Origin: Microbacterium sp. CSI-V | Lineage (GTDB): Bacteria > Actinomycetota > Actinomycetes > Actinomycetales > Microbacteriaceae | DNA: 64,000 nt | Direction: 5' to 3' | Assembly (NCBI RefSeq): GCF_001984105.1 | Contig: NZ_MTQM01000008.1 | Location: 310,001 to 374,000, forward strand | Shown: positions 33,988-43,302 of the stretch, piece after piece | How the letters are laid out: every line of letters starts with the position of its first letter | Position numbering within the stretch: the stretch's first letter is position 1 | Made by a program: the position numbers and the translations under genes | Notes under the pieces: model-generated | The model's input: the letters and a program-made list of their open reading frames with translations, nothing else | The model's database searches: none | What the model was told of the DNA's origin: nothing

Positions 33988-35648
33988 GCGGTCGCGCCCG
34001 ACCCCGAGATGACCGTCGACGCCGAGGCCGTGGCATCCACGGGGATCGCACCCGAGATCGCCGGCGGCTCGGATGCCGCGGTGTCCGCCGCCCCGTCGAC
34101 GGTGCCGTCCGAGATGTTCTCGGCCTCGCCCGCGAAGGTCGGGATGCGGGGGTCGAGACGCTCGAACAGGAGGAACAGGACGTACCCAAGGCCGCAGCCG
34201 ATGAACCAGCTGTAGTCGCTGATCGCGGAGACGTCGAACAGACCCAGGTCGGCGAAGAGCTTCGGGAAGACCGCGATGGCCACCGTCGGGATGCCTGCCG
34301 CGATGACGGCCTTGACCCCGTTGGGGTTGAACCCGTTGCGGTACCAGTAAGGGCCCTTGGCATCCATCGTGAACATCGCGTCGACCTTCACGCGCTGGCG
34401 GGCGGAGATGTAGTAGCCGGCGATCAGGATGCCGAAGAGCGGCCCGATGAGCGCACCCAGGACGCCGAGCGAGTAGTGGATCGCGTCGTCGTTGGCGTAC
34501 CAGTTCCACGGCATGAGGAAGGTCGAGCCGACGGCGGCGATCATTCCGCCCGCGCGCCACGAGATCTTCTTCGGGGCGACGTTGGAGAAGTCGAACGCGG
34601 GCGAGATGAAGTTCGCGACGATGTTGATGCCGACCGTCGCGGTGACGAACGTGAGGCCGCCGAGGAGGATCGCGAAGGGCGCGTCGATCGCCTCGACGGT
34701 CTTGATCGGGTCGGTGATCAGCTCGCCGAAGACGGGCACCGTCGCGGATGCCGTGATGACGGTGAGCAGCGAGAAGAACAGGAAGTTGATCGGCAGACCC
34801 CAGAAGTTGCCGCGCTTGACCGCCGCGAAGCTCTTCCCGTACCGGGCGAAGTCGCCGAAGTTCAGCATCGGACCGGAGAAGTACGACACCACGAGGGCGA
34901 TCGCGCCGAGCATCACGGGGATCGAGGCCCAGAAGTCCAGCTGCGTGGTCGAGAGGGTGAACGAGATGTTCTGGATGCCGGCCTGCGACACGAGGTACAC
35001 CGCGAGCACGATCATCACGAGGTACACCGCCGGGCCCGCCCAGTCGATGAAGCGTCGGATGACCTCCATGCCGTTCCAGAACAGGAGGAACTGCGCGGTC
35101 CACAGGATCGCGTACGAGATCCAGCCGAGCGCCGACAGGCCCGCGAAGGACACGTCGAGCAGGGCCGCGGAACCCGGGATGAACTTCAGGAACACGATGT
35201 TCAGCGACTCCGCCGCGAGGAACGTCTGCACGCCGTACCAGGCGATCGCGATGAGACCGCGGATGATCGCGGGGATGTTCGCCCCCCGGATGCCGAACAC
35301 CACCCGGTTGATCACCGGGTAGGGGACGCCGGTCTTCTGGCTGGGCTTGGCGACGAGGTTCGCGAAGACCTGCACGATGACGATGCCGGCGATCAGGGCG
35401 ACGAGCACCTGCCAGGACTGCAGGCCGAGGGCGAACAGCGAGCCCGCGGTGACGTAGCCGCCGACCGAGTGCACGTCGCTCATCCAGAACGCGAAGATGT
35501 TGTACGAGGTCCACTTCTGCTTCTTCAGCGGAGCGAGGTCCTCGTTGGCGAGCCGGTCGTCGTACTGCGGCTTCATGTTGCCGCCGCCGGTGGGGTGGCC
35601 TGCGGCCTCCACGAGATCGTGGGGGCCGGTGAGCGGTGTCGTGGTCAT
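33984..35648 (-). CDS. NCS1-family allantoin/purine permease
   Basis: 554-aa membrane protein with about 12 hydrophobic segments. NCS1 features include WTSYNIFAFWMSDVHSVGGY (first helix), PYPVINRVVFGIRGANIPAI, GPMLNFGDFARYG (substrate/sodium region) and WNWYANDDAIHYSLGVLGA. Closest in type to PucI/allantoin and nucleobase:cation symporters; allantoin is the best guess because allantoin racemase and allantoinase follow. The C-terminal 50 residues are Ala/Ser/Thr-rich and soluble. A GAGAGG ribosome site precedes the ATG. The promoter region is shared with the divergent XRE regulator. Confidence 0.9.
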   Translation of the reverse strand: MTTTPLTGPHDLVEAAGHPTGGGNMKPQYDDRLANEDLAPLKKQKWTSYNIFAFWMSDVHSVGGYVTAGSLFALGLQSWQVLVALIAGIVIVQVFANLVAKPSQKTGVPYPVINRVVFGIRGANIPAIIRGLIAIAWYGVQTFLAAESLNIVFLKFIPGSAALLDVSFAGLSALGWISYAILWTAQFLLFWNGMEVIRRFIDWAGPAVYLVMIVLAVYLVSQAGIQNISFTLSTTQLDFWASIPVMLGAIALVVSYFSGPMLNFGDFARYGKSFAAVKRGNFWGLPINFLFFSLLTVITASATVPVFGELITDPIKTVEAIDAPFAILLGGLTFVTATVGINIVANFISPAFDFSNVAPKKISWRAGGMIAAVGSTFLMPWNWYANDDAIHYSLGVLGALIGPLFGILIAGYYISARQRVKVDAMFTMDAKGPYWYRNGFNPNGVKAVIAAGIPTVAIAVFPKLFADLGLFDVSAISDYSWFIGCGLGYVLFLLFERLDPRIPTFAGEAENISDGTVDGAADTAASEPPAISGAIPVDATASASTVISGSGATA

Positions 35649-35741
35649 GTCATTCCTCTCAGGACGGTGGATGCCACGACGTGGAGTCCGCGGCCAGAGT
35701 GGTGCACTGATGTGAAGCTATGGGTTCACACATTCGCTCTG

Positions 35742-35757
35742 GTTTCGCTGATGTAAC
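35742..35757 (-). promoter_or_regulatory. Purine-regulon site between permease and XRE regulator
   Basis: On the minus strand GTTAC-ATCAGC-GAAAC is an exact GTnAC-N6-GAAAC match and shares its ATCRSC spacer with the allB, xdh and uraD copies. It points at the permease (94 bp away) and is 51 bp from the divergent regulator ATG. Direct TGTGAAG copies nearby (35711, 35763) may be extra half-sites. Confidence 0.65.
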
Positions 35758-35807
35758 AGCTGTGTGAAGTCGCTCCTTCACACTTTGGGCTTCCCTAGAC
35801 TCGGGGC

Positions 35808-36407
35808 ATGACGCAGCCCGCCGCCGTGGACGACCTCGCGGGCTCCGCCGTCGGCACCCGCATCCGCGAGCTGCGCACCGCCCGCGGCATGTCGGCGCGC
35901 ACCCTCGCGGCGAAACTCGGCATCTCCCCCAGCGCCGTGTCGCAGATCGAGCGGGGCGTCCTCCAGCCGAGCGTCTCGCGGCTCATCGCCATCACCGACG
36001 CCCTCGGCGTTCCCCTCGTGGCGGCGTTCGACCCGGCATCCGACCGTCCCGTCGAACCCGCCGGCCCCTCGGGCTTCACCCTGCAGCGCGCCGGGCAGTC
36101 GCCCGACATCGTGCTCGACAGCGGGGTCTCGTTCCGCCGCCTCACCCCCGGCACCTCGCCCGGCGTCGACTACTTCGAGTCGATCTACCCGCCCGGGACA
36201 TCGGCGCACGGCGCCGACGGACTGTTCCACCACGAGGGGTACGAGGTCGGCACGGTCGTCTCGGGCGAGCTGACCATCGACTTCGAGGCCGAGCGCGTGA
36301 TCCTCCGGGCCGGGGATGCCATCAGCTACCCCTGCTCGGTCCCCCACCGCCTGCACAACACCGGCACCGCCGACGCCGTGGCGCACTGGTTGATCGTCCA
36401 CGCCTGA
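35808..36407 (+). CDS. XRE-family regulator with cupin domain
   Basis: 199 aa: an N-terminal HTH (VGTRIRELRTARGMSARTLAAKLGISPSAVSQIERG, about 16-70) joined to a C-terminal cupin (about 95-195; GLFHHEGYEVGTVVSGELTIDFE, AISYPCSVPHRLHNTG). Such proteins sense a small metabolite in the cupin and regulate neighbouring transport and catabolic genes. Divergent from the NCS1 permease with a purine-type site between, it is the best candidate for the purine-specific regulator of the cluster. Confidence 0.9.
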   Translation: MTQPAAVDDLAGSAVGTRIRELRTARGMSARTLAAKLGISPSAVSQIERGVLQPSVSRLIAITDALGVPLVAAFDPASDRPVEPAGPSGFTLQRAGQSPDIVLDSGVSFRRLTPGTSPGVDYFESIYPPGTSAHGADGLFHHEGYEVGTVVSGELTIDFEAERVILRAGDAISYPCSVPHRLHNTGTADAVAHWLIVHA

Positions 36408-36489
36408 CGGGCTCGGGTGTGTGGGCGCGGGTTCGCGGCGGCGTGCGGGCGCGGGTTCACGGGGTCGCGTCGGGTTTGGGGCGCGATTC

Positions 36490-36524
36490 GCGCTTCGGGG
36501 CGTGAATATCGCGCCCCGAAGCGC
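36490..36524. terminator. Strong hairpin after the XRE-cupin gene
   Basis: GCGCTTCGGGGCG (36490-36502) pairs exactly over 13 bp with CGCCCCGAAGCGC (36512-36524). It lies about 80 bp after the regulator stop and before the uraD promoter, consistent with termination; it may also be a repeat-family member (compare 33222-33255). Confidence 0.5.
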
Positions 36525-36571
36525 GGAATCCGCCCCGAATCACGGATGCCACCCGCGGCTCCCCCTTGAAA

Positions 36572-36599
36572 ATGTTCCCCACAGCAACATCGCGGACAC
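36572..36599 (+). promoter_or_regulatory. Purine-regulon site upstream of uraD-uraH-hpxO
   Basis: ATGTT-N9-AACAT (36572-36590) overlaps GCAAC-ATCGCG-GACAC (36584-36599), in the same orientation toward the gene and similar distance (45 bp) as the xdh copy. A GTAAC follows at 36616. Confidence 0.55.
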
Positions 36600-36643
36600 A
36601 TCCCGCCACAGCCCCGTAACGCGCGCCGCATAGCGTGGCGGGC

Positions 36644-37159
36644 ATGCACCTCACCGCCTTCAACGCGGCTTCGCCCGCCGACGCGGCGGGAGTCGTCCGC
36701 GTCTGGGCCGACATCCCGGGATGGGTCGACGCCGTCGTCGCCGGCCGGCCCTACGCCGACGTCGACGCCCTCGCCGCCTACGCCGGCGACCTCGCCGCGA
36801 CCTGGTCGCCCGCCGACCTGGAGCAGGCCCTGCACGCTCACCCCCGCATCGGCGCGAGAGTGTCGGGCGAGAACGCGGAGGCCGCGGCATCCCGTCGCGA
36901 ACAGGCCGCGATGACCACCGCCGCGGACGACGACGTCGCCGCGATCGCCGCCGGCAACGCCGCGTACGAGGAGCGGTTCGGTCGCGTCTTCCTGATCCGC
37001 GCGGCGGGCCGGACCCCCGGCGAGATCCGGGCCGAACTCGAGCGCCGCCTCACCAACGACCCCGACGCCGAGACCCTCGAGGCGACGCGGCAGCTCGCCG
37101 AGATCGCGCTGCTGCGCCTGCGCGGCAGCGTCACCGACGCTCCGGAGGGCACCGAATGA
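36644..37159 (+). CDS. uraD: 2-oxo-4-hydroxy-4-carboxy-5-ureidoimidazoline decarboxylase
   Basis: 171-aa all-helical OHCU decarboxylase. The family motif AHPRIG contains the catalytic His (H66), and RTPGEIRAELERRLTNDPDAE is the conserved C-terminal active-site stretch. It converts OHCU to (S)-allantoin, the last step before racemase/allantoinase. ATG 36644 is chosen over GTG 36635. The stop overlaps uraH as ATGA, and a purine-type operator lies upstream. Confidence 0.93.
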   Translation: MHLTAFNAASPADAAGVVRVWADIPGWVDAVVAGRPYADVDALAAYAGDLAATWSPADLEQALHAHPRIGARVSGENAEAAASRREQAAMTTAADDDVAAIAAGNAAYEERFGRVFLIRAAGRTPGEIRAELERRLTNDPDAETLEATRQLAEIALLRLRGSVTDAPEGTE

Positions 37160-37476
37160 CGCACCTCACCACGCACGTCCTGGATGCGGCGACCGGCACG
37201 CCCGCGTCCGGCGTCGCTGTGACGCTCGCGCACCTCGACGGCGCGACGATCGACTCCGCCGCGACCGACGCCGACGGGCGCCTCGCGCTCGGCCCCGACC
37301 GTCTCGCCGACGGCGACTACTCCCTGACGTTCGGAACCGGCGCCTACTTCCGGAGCCGCGGCGTCGCGTCGTTCCACCCCGTCGCGACGGTCGCGTTCAC
37401 CGTGAGCGGCGAGGGCCACCTGCACGTGCCGCTGCTGCTGAGCCCGTTCGCGTACTCGACCTACCGCGGCAGCTGA
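37156..37476 (+). CDS. uraH: 5-hydroxyisourate hydrolase (transthyretin-like)
   Basis: 106 aa with the HIUase hallmarks: an N-terminal His in LTTHVLDAATGTPA, central HPVATVAFTV, and the C-terminal tetrapeptide YRGS. It hydrolyses 5-hydroxyisourate to OHCU. Operon order is uraD, uraH, hpxO, with a four-base overlap with uraD and nine bases before hpxO. Confidence 0.95.
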   Translation: MTHLTTHVLDAATGTPASGVAVTLAHLDGATIDSAATDADGRLALGPDRLADGDYSLTFGTGAYFRSRGVASFHPVATVAFTVSGEGHLHVPLLLSPFAYSTYRGS

Positions 37477-37485
37477 GGAGGAGCC

Positions 37486-38670
37486 ATGAAGGTCATCGTC
37501 ATCGGAGCCGGCATCGGCGGAACCTCCGCCGCCCTGGCGCTGCAGAAGCTCGGCCACGACGTCGTCGTCTACGACCGTATGCGCGAGAACCGGCCGGTCG
37601 GCGCCGCGCTGTCGCTGTGGTCGAACGGCGTGAAGGTGCTCAACTGGCTCGGACTCGGCGCCGAGGTCGCCGCCCTCGGCGGCCAGATGGACGACATGGC
37701 CTACTACGACGGCCACACCGGGGAGGAGATGTGCCGTTTCTCGTTGGCATCCGTCACCTCTCAGACCGGACAGCGGCCCTACCCGGTCGCCCGCGCCGAT
37801 CTGCAGGCGCTGATGATGGATGCCGTCGGCGCAGACCGCATCCACCTCGGGATGCGACTGGTCGGGGTCTCCGACGACGGCGAGACGGTGACCGCGACGT
37901 TCGCCGACGGTTCGACCGACACGGCCGACCTCCTCATCGGCGCCGACGGGGCGCGCTCGCTCGTGCGGGACTACGTCACCGAGCCGACCGGCATCCGTCC
38001 CGAGAGGCGCTACTCGGGGTACGTCAACTACAACGGCCTGGTCGCCGCCGACCCCCGCATCGGGCCGCCGCATCAGTGGACGACATACGTCGGCGACGGC
38101 AAGCGCTGCGCCGTGATGCCCGTCGCGGGCGACCGGTTCTACTTCTTCGTCGACGTCCCCGGGCCCTCGGGCGTGCTCGAAGACCGTGTGGCGGCGCTCG
38201 AGTCCGCGTTCGGCTCGTGGGGAGCGCCGGGCGTGCGGGCCCTCCTGGATGCCATCGACCCCGATGCCTCGCTCAACCGCGTCGAGATCTGGGACATCGA
38301 CCCGTTCGACACCTGGGTGCGGGGACGCGTGGCGATCCTCGGCGACGCCGCGCACAACACCGCCCCCGACATCGGGCAGGGCGCGTGCTCGGCACTGGAG
38401 GACAGCTTCGCGCTCGGGATCGTGTTCGCCACGACGACGCTCGGCGTCGAGGATTCGCTGAAGCGCTACGAACGCATCCGCACCGAGCGGGCCGGCGATC
38501 TCGTGCTGCGCGCCCGCAAGCGTGCGCACGAGACGCACGCGTTCGACGTCGAGGCGACGCAGGCCTGGTACGACGGCCTGCGGCGCGAGGACGGCTCCGG
38601 CGTCATCCGCGGCATCGTCGGCAACATCGAGGGCAGCCCCGTGGAGCTCGGCGCAAGCGTGCTGCGCTGA
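37486..38670 (+). CDS. hpxO: FAD-dependent urate hydroxylase
   Basis: 394-aa flavin monooxygenase: FAD motif VIVIGAGIGGTSAALAL, DG motif LLIGADGARSLVRDYV, second FAD motif VAILGDAAHNTAPDIGQG. R207 in KRCAVMPVAGDRFYFF corresponds to the urate-binding Arg of HpxO. It oxidises urate to 5-hydroxyisourate using NADH, replacing cofactor-free uricase. AGGAGG precedes the ATG. Followed by convergent palindromes. Confidence 0.93.
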   Translation: MKVIVIGAGIGGTSAALALQKLGHDVVVYDRMRENRPVGAALSLWSNGVKVLNWLGLGAEVAALGGQMDDMAYYDGHTGEEMCRFSLASVTSQTGQRPYPVARADLQALMMDAVGADRIHLGMRLVGVSDDGETVTATFADGSTDTADLLIGADGARSLVRDYVTEPTGIRPERRYSGYVNYNGLVAADPRIGPPHQWTTYVGDGKRCAVMPVAGDRFYFFVDVPGPSGVLEDRVAALESAFGSWGAPGVRALLDAIDPDASLNRVEIWDIDPFDTWVRGRVAILGDAAHNTAPDIGQGACSALEDSFALGIVFATTTLGVEDSLKRYERIRTERAGDLVLRARKRAHETHAFDVEATQAWYDGLRREDGSGVIRGIVGNIEGSPVELGASVLR

Positions 38671-38700
38671 CGCGGGGCGGCGCGGCGGCGCGGCGGGTTC

Positions 38701-38849
38701 AGTGTCCAAGACACGCCGCATCGGGGCCCGACGTAACGGCGTGTCCTGGACACTCGCCGTTGCGCGCCGCTGCGGGCGGCACGGTGTCTGGGCTTCAGTG
38801 TCCAGGACGCGCGGATGCCACGACCCGCGGTCCGCGTGTCTTGGACACT
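38701..38849. repeat. Composite palindrome pair A (copies 5-6), one half of a flanking duplication
   Basis: Two GTGTCCAAGACAC-type palindromes (38701-38754 and 38797-38849) separated by a 42-bp spacer. The whole block recurs at 39355-39503 with about 95% identity, in the same orientation. Confidence 0.85.
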
Positions 38850-38868
38850 CAGCGCCCGCGCGGGGCGC

Positions 38869-39318
38869 TCAGTTCATCGCGACGTTGAAGTACGCAATGG
38901 CGGCGAGCGGCAGCGCGAACAGCGCGATCGCGGCGCCGAGCGCCCACCGCGCGGTGATGCGCGGCCCGCGGCGACCGCCGCGCTGGGCGCGACGCAGAGC
39001 CGTCGTCGCGAGGACCGTGAGCAGGACCGGCACGACGAGCCAGGGGACGAGGAGGACGGGAAGGAAGAGCGCAATCACGGCCGCGTAGAGAAGCGGCACG
39101 GCCCCGAGCACCACGGCCGCGATCACGACGATCGACATCACGAGGCTCGTCTCGCGCTGGTGCTTCTGCTCCTGCGGCGTCAACCCTTGCGGGCTCGGTG
39201 ACGGCCGATCCGACGTCCGCTGCGAGGACACATAACTCGCCGCGGGCGGCCGCGGCGCCGTGGGATCGGCGGCATCCTGCTCGCTGGCCGAGGGGGTGGC
39301 ATCCGTCGGTTCTGTCAT
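38869..39318 (-). CDS. Small membrane protein of unknown function
   Basis: 149 aa. Residues 1-58 are hydrophilic and Pro/Ser/Gln-rich (PQEQKHQRET). Two hydrophobic stretches follow at about 60-107 (probably two helices, LVMSIVVIAAVVLGAVPLLY and beyond), then a basic loop RRAQRGGRRG, and a last helix at about 126-147. I do not recognise a family. It is bracketed by two nearly identical 149-bp palindrome blocks. Confidence 0.75.
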   Translation of the reverse strand: MTEPTDATPSASEQDAADPTAPRPPAASYVSSQRTSDRPSPSPQGLTPQEQKHQRETSLVMSIVVIAAVVLGAVPLLYAAVIALFLPVLLVPWLVVPVLLTVLATTALRRAQRGGRRGPRITARWALGAAIALFALPLAAIAYFNVAMN

Positions 39319-39354
39319 TCGGCCACGGTAGCCGCCCTGTCACGCGCGGGCCCG

Positions 39355-39503
39355 AGTGTCCAAGACACGCCGCATCGGGGCCCGGCGTAACGGCGTGTCC
39401 TGGACACCCGCCGTTGCGCGCCGCTGCGGGCGGCACGGTGTCTGGGCTTCAGTGTCCAGGACACGCGAATGCCACGGCGCGCGGTCCGCGTGTCTTGGAC
39501 ACT
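39355..39503. repeat. Composite palindrome pair B (copies 7-8)
   Basis: Near-identical to 38701-38849 in order and orientation: palindromes at 39356-39407 and 39451-39503 with the same 42-bp spacer. About seven substitutions by eye. Offset between blocks is 654 bp. Confidence 0.85.
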
Positions 39504-39556
39504 CACGTGAGGGGCACCACCGACGCGCCCCGGCGGGGAGGCGGACGCCTGGCGGG

Positions 39557-40081
39557 TCAGACGTGGAAGATGCTGTGCACGTCGCCGCCGAGCACATGGC
39601 GGCCGCCGAGGGCGTCGATCTCGAGCAGCACGGCGGTGCCGGTGACCTCTCCGCCGAGGCGGGCGACGAGGGCACGCCCCGCTTCGAGAGTGCCGCCGGT
39701 GGCGAGGACGTCGTCGAGCAGCAGGACGCGCGTGCCGTCGGCGATGTCGTCATGCATCTCGATCTCGGCGGTGCCGTATTCGAGCGCGTACGAGACGGAT
39801 GCCGCGGGCCGCGGCAGCTTGCCCGCCTTGCGGATGGGAACGAGTCCCACGCCGGCCGCGACGGCTGCGGCTCCGGCGAGGAGGAAGCCGCGCGCCTCGA
39901 TGCCGGCCACCACGTCGAAACGACCCGCGAACGGCTCGAGCAGCGCCTCGATGGTGACGCGCAAGGCCTCGGCATCCGCCAGCAGCGGCGTGATGTCGCG
40001 GAACATCACCCCGGGCTCGGGGTAGTCGGGGATGCTGCCGATCAGCGATTCGGCACGGGAGAGAGCGGAGGCGTCGGGCAC
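39557..40081 (-). CDS. apt: Adenine phosphoribosyltransferase
   Basis: 174-aa type-I phosphoribosyltransferase. DYPEPGVMFRDITPLLAD is the Apt N-terminal signature, followed by VVAGIEARGFLLAG, and the PRPP loop is VLLLDDVLATGGT. It salvages adenine to AMP. A house-keeping purine salvage gene adjacent to, but not obviously part of, the catabolic regulon. Confidence 0.95.
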   Translation of the reverse strand: MPDASALSRAESLIGSIPDYPEPGVMFRDITPLLADAEALRVTIEALLEPFAGRFDVVAGIEARGFLLAGAAAVAAGVGLVPIRKAGKLPRPAASVSYALEYGTAEIEMHDDIADGTRVLLLDDVLATGGTLEAGRALVARLGGEVTGTAVLLEIDALGGRHVLGGDVHSIFHV

Positions 40082-40157
40082 CGTCCCAGCCTAATCGCCG
40101 CGGGTTCTCCGCGCCGGGACCCCCCGCCTGTCCGGCGGCCCTCGCCCTGACGTCCGC

Positions 40158-40216
40158 TTCGGTGTCCAAGACACGCGGACGGCAGTGGGCGGCATCCGCG
40201 TGTCTTGGACACCGAA
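40158..40216. repeat. GTGTCCAAGACAC palindrome (copy 9)
   Basis: Perfect 22-bp arms, TTCGGTGTCCAAGACACGCG and on, around a loop with GGATGCC-like core GGCATCC. Located in the 376-bp divergent gap between apt and the GH13 gene, which also holds the GlnR-like box at 40370 and the operator at 40430. Confidence 0.85.
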
Positions 40217-40369
40217 ACACCGGCGAGGGCGCCGAAGCGCAGAGGAGGACACTCACGCACCGAGGAGGACGGCACCCGGGAACGCGCGGCGGAGCGGCGG
40301 CGACGGGTGGGCGGCCGCGGCGCGGCGGAGCGGCGGCCCGGTGGAGCGGGGTGAGCCGTGGGGCGCCCT

Positions 40370-40385
40370 GTGACACGGCGGAAAC
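40370..40385 (+). promoter_or_regulatory. GlnR-like box GTGAC-N6-GAAAC
   Basis: GTGACACGGCGGAAAC is an exact consensus match 73 bp before the GH13 alpha-glucosidase. GlnR of some actinobacteria also controls sugar uptake genes, so a role here is possible; chance cannot be excluded for this single copy. Confidence 0.4.
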
Positions 40386-40429
40386 GCGGCCCCGGTAGTC
40401 TGCGAACGTGTCGACCCCCTCCCCCGCGC

Positions 40430-40443
40430 TGCAAGCGCTTGCA
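40430..40443. promoter_or_regulatory. LacI-type operator, perfect palindrome
   Basis: TGCAAGCGCTTGCA is a 14-bp perfect palindrome with the central AAGCGCTT typical of LacI-family sites, ending 14 bp before the alpha-glucosidase ATG. The LacI regulator two genes on is the likely ligand. Confidence 0.7.
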
Positions 40444-40457
40444 CTAGGTTGTACCGC

Positions 40458-42137
<1,680 letters not shown>

Positions 42138-42140
42138 GCC

Positions 42141-43157
42141 GTGGCATCCGGGATCCGCGAGACCGTGGTCGGCATCGACGAGGTCGCCCGCCGGGCGGGC
42201 GTGTCGACGGCCACGGTCTCGCGAGCCCTCAGCGGGCGCGGGCCCGTGTCGCCCACGACGCGGCAGCGCGTGCAGACCGCCGCGGATGAGCTGGGCTACG
42301 TCGTGTCGGCGGCCGCGTCGGCGCTGGCGACCGGCCGGGCGCGGGCGATCGGGGTCATCGTGCCGTTCCTGGACCGGTGGTTCTACAGCACGGTGCTCGC
42401 GGGGATCTCGGACGGTCTCGTGCGTCGCGGCTTCGACATCACCCTCTACGGCGTGAGCGCGGCGGCCGAGGAACGGCATCGCGTGTTCTCCGACAACGTG
42501 CGCCGCCGCCGGGTCGACGGGATCATCACCATCGCACCCGAGCTCGACGCCGAAGAGGCCGAGCTCCTGCGCAGCCTCGGTGTCCCGATCGTCGCGATCG
42601 CCGGCCCCAATCCCCTGGTGACGACCCTCACCGTCGACGACCGCGCCGTGGGTCGCCTCGCCACCCGGCACCTGCTCGACCTCGGTCACCGGCGGATCGC
42701 GCACATCGGCTCGCACGAGACGAGGGGGTCGTCGGTGCCGGCCCTCCGCCGTCGTGGCTTCACCGAAGAGATGGATGCCGCCGGCGCGACGCCCTCGTTC
42801 GCCGACGCGGACTTCACGATCGAGGGGGGATCGGCTGCGGCGCGGCGCCTCCTCGACGCCGTCGACCGCCCGACCGCGATCTTCGCCGCGTCGGACGAGA
42901 TGGCGATCGGCGCCGTCCTCGCCGCACGGGAGGCGGGGCTGCGGGTGCCGCAGGACGTCTCGATCATCGGCGTCGACGGCAACGACCTGGGCCGCTGGTT
43001 CGGACTCACCACCATCGACCAGTTCGCCCGCGGTCAGGGCGAGCGCGCCGCCGAGGCGGTCCTCGCCGACCTCGACGGGGCCGCCCCCACCCTTCGTCGC
43101 GGCACGCTCCCGTTCGCCTTGCTTGAGCGCGGCTCGACGGCGCTGGCGCCGGTCTGA
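42141..43157 (+). CDS. LacI-family regulator of the GH13 gene
   Basis: 338 aa, GTG start. HTH and hinge at 10-65 (GIDEVARRAGVSTATVSRAL), then a two-lobe sugar-binding domain (IGVIVPFLDRWFYSTVLAGI, TAIFAASDEMAIGAVLA, VSIIGVDGNDL). It probably represses the alpha-glucosidase from the TGCAAGCGCTTGCA operator until sugar binds. Located three bases after the alpha-glucosidase stop, so autoregulated in the same transcript. Confidence 0.92.
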   Translation: MASGIRETVVGIDEVARRAGVSTATVSRALSGRGPVSPTTRQRVQTAADELGYVVSAAASALATGRARAIGVIVPFLDRWFYSTVLAGISDGLVRRGFDITLYGVSAAAEERHRVFSDNVRRRRVDGIITIAPELDAEEAELLRSLGVPIVAIAGPNPLVTTLTVDDRAVGRLATRHLLDLGHRRIAHIGSHETRGSSVPALRRRGFTEEMDAAGATPSFADADFTIEGGSAAARRLLDAVDRPTAIFAASDEMAIGAVLAAREAGLRVPQDVSIIGVDGNDLGRWFGLTTIDQFARGQGERAAEAVLADLDGAAPTLRRGTLPFALLERGSTALAPV

Positions 43158-43302
43158 GGCAGGGCCGTGGCCGGGGCCGTCGCATCCCGGCACGACTCCT
43201 GCATGGCGCGTCCCGCCCGACGGACACACGCGCAGGGATGCCGCACCGCAGGACTATCGCGCGGCTCGCATCGCTCGCGAGCGGAACGAGACGCCCGTCC
43301 GG

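Noticed and set aside
35649..35807. A purine riboswitch upstream of the permease or other purine genes
   Set aside because: I looked for the conserved purine aptamer loops and pairing and saw none; the upstream regions are short and hold the protein-type operators instead.
38701..40216. Clustered palindromes as a CRISPR array
   Set aside because: Spacing is irregular, spacers are not of constant length, the inter-palindrome segment is itself duplicated, and no cas genes are present.
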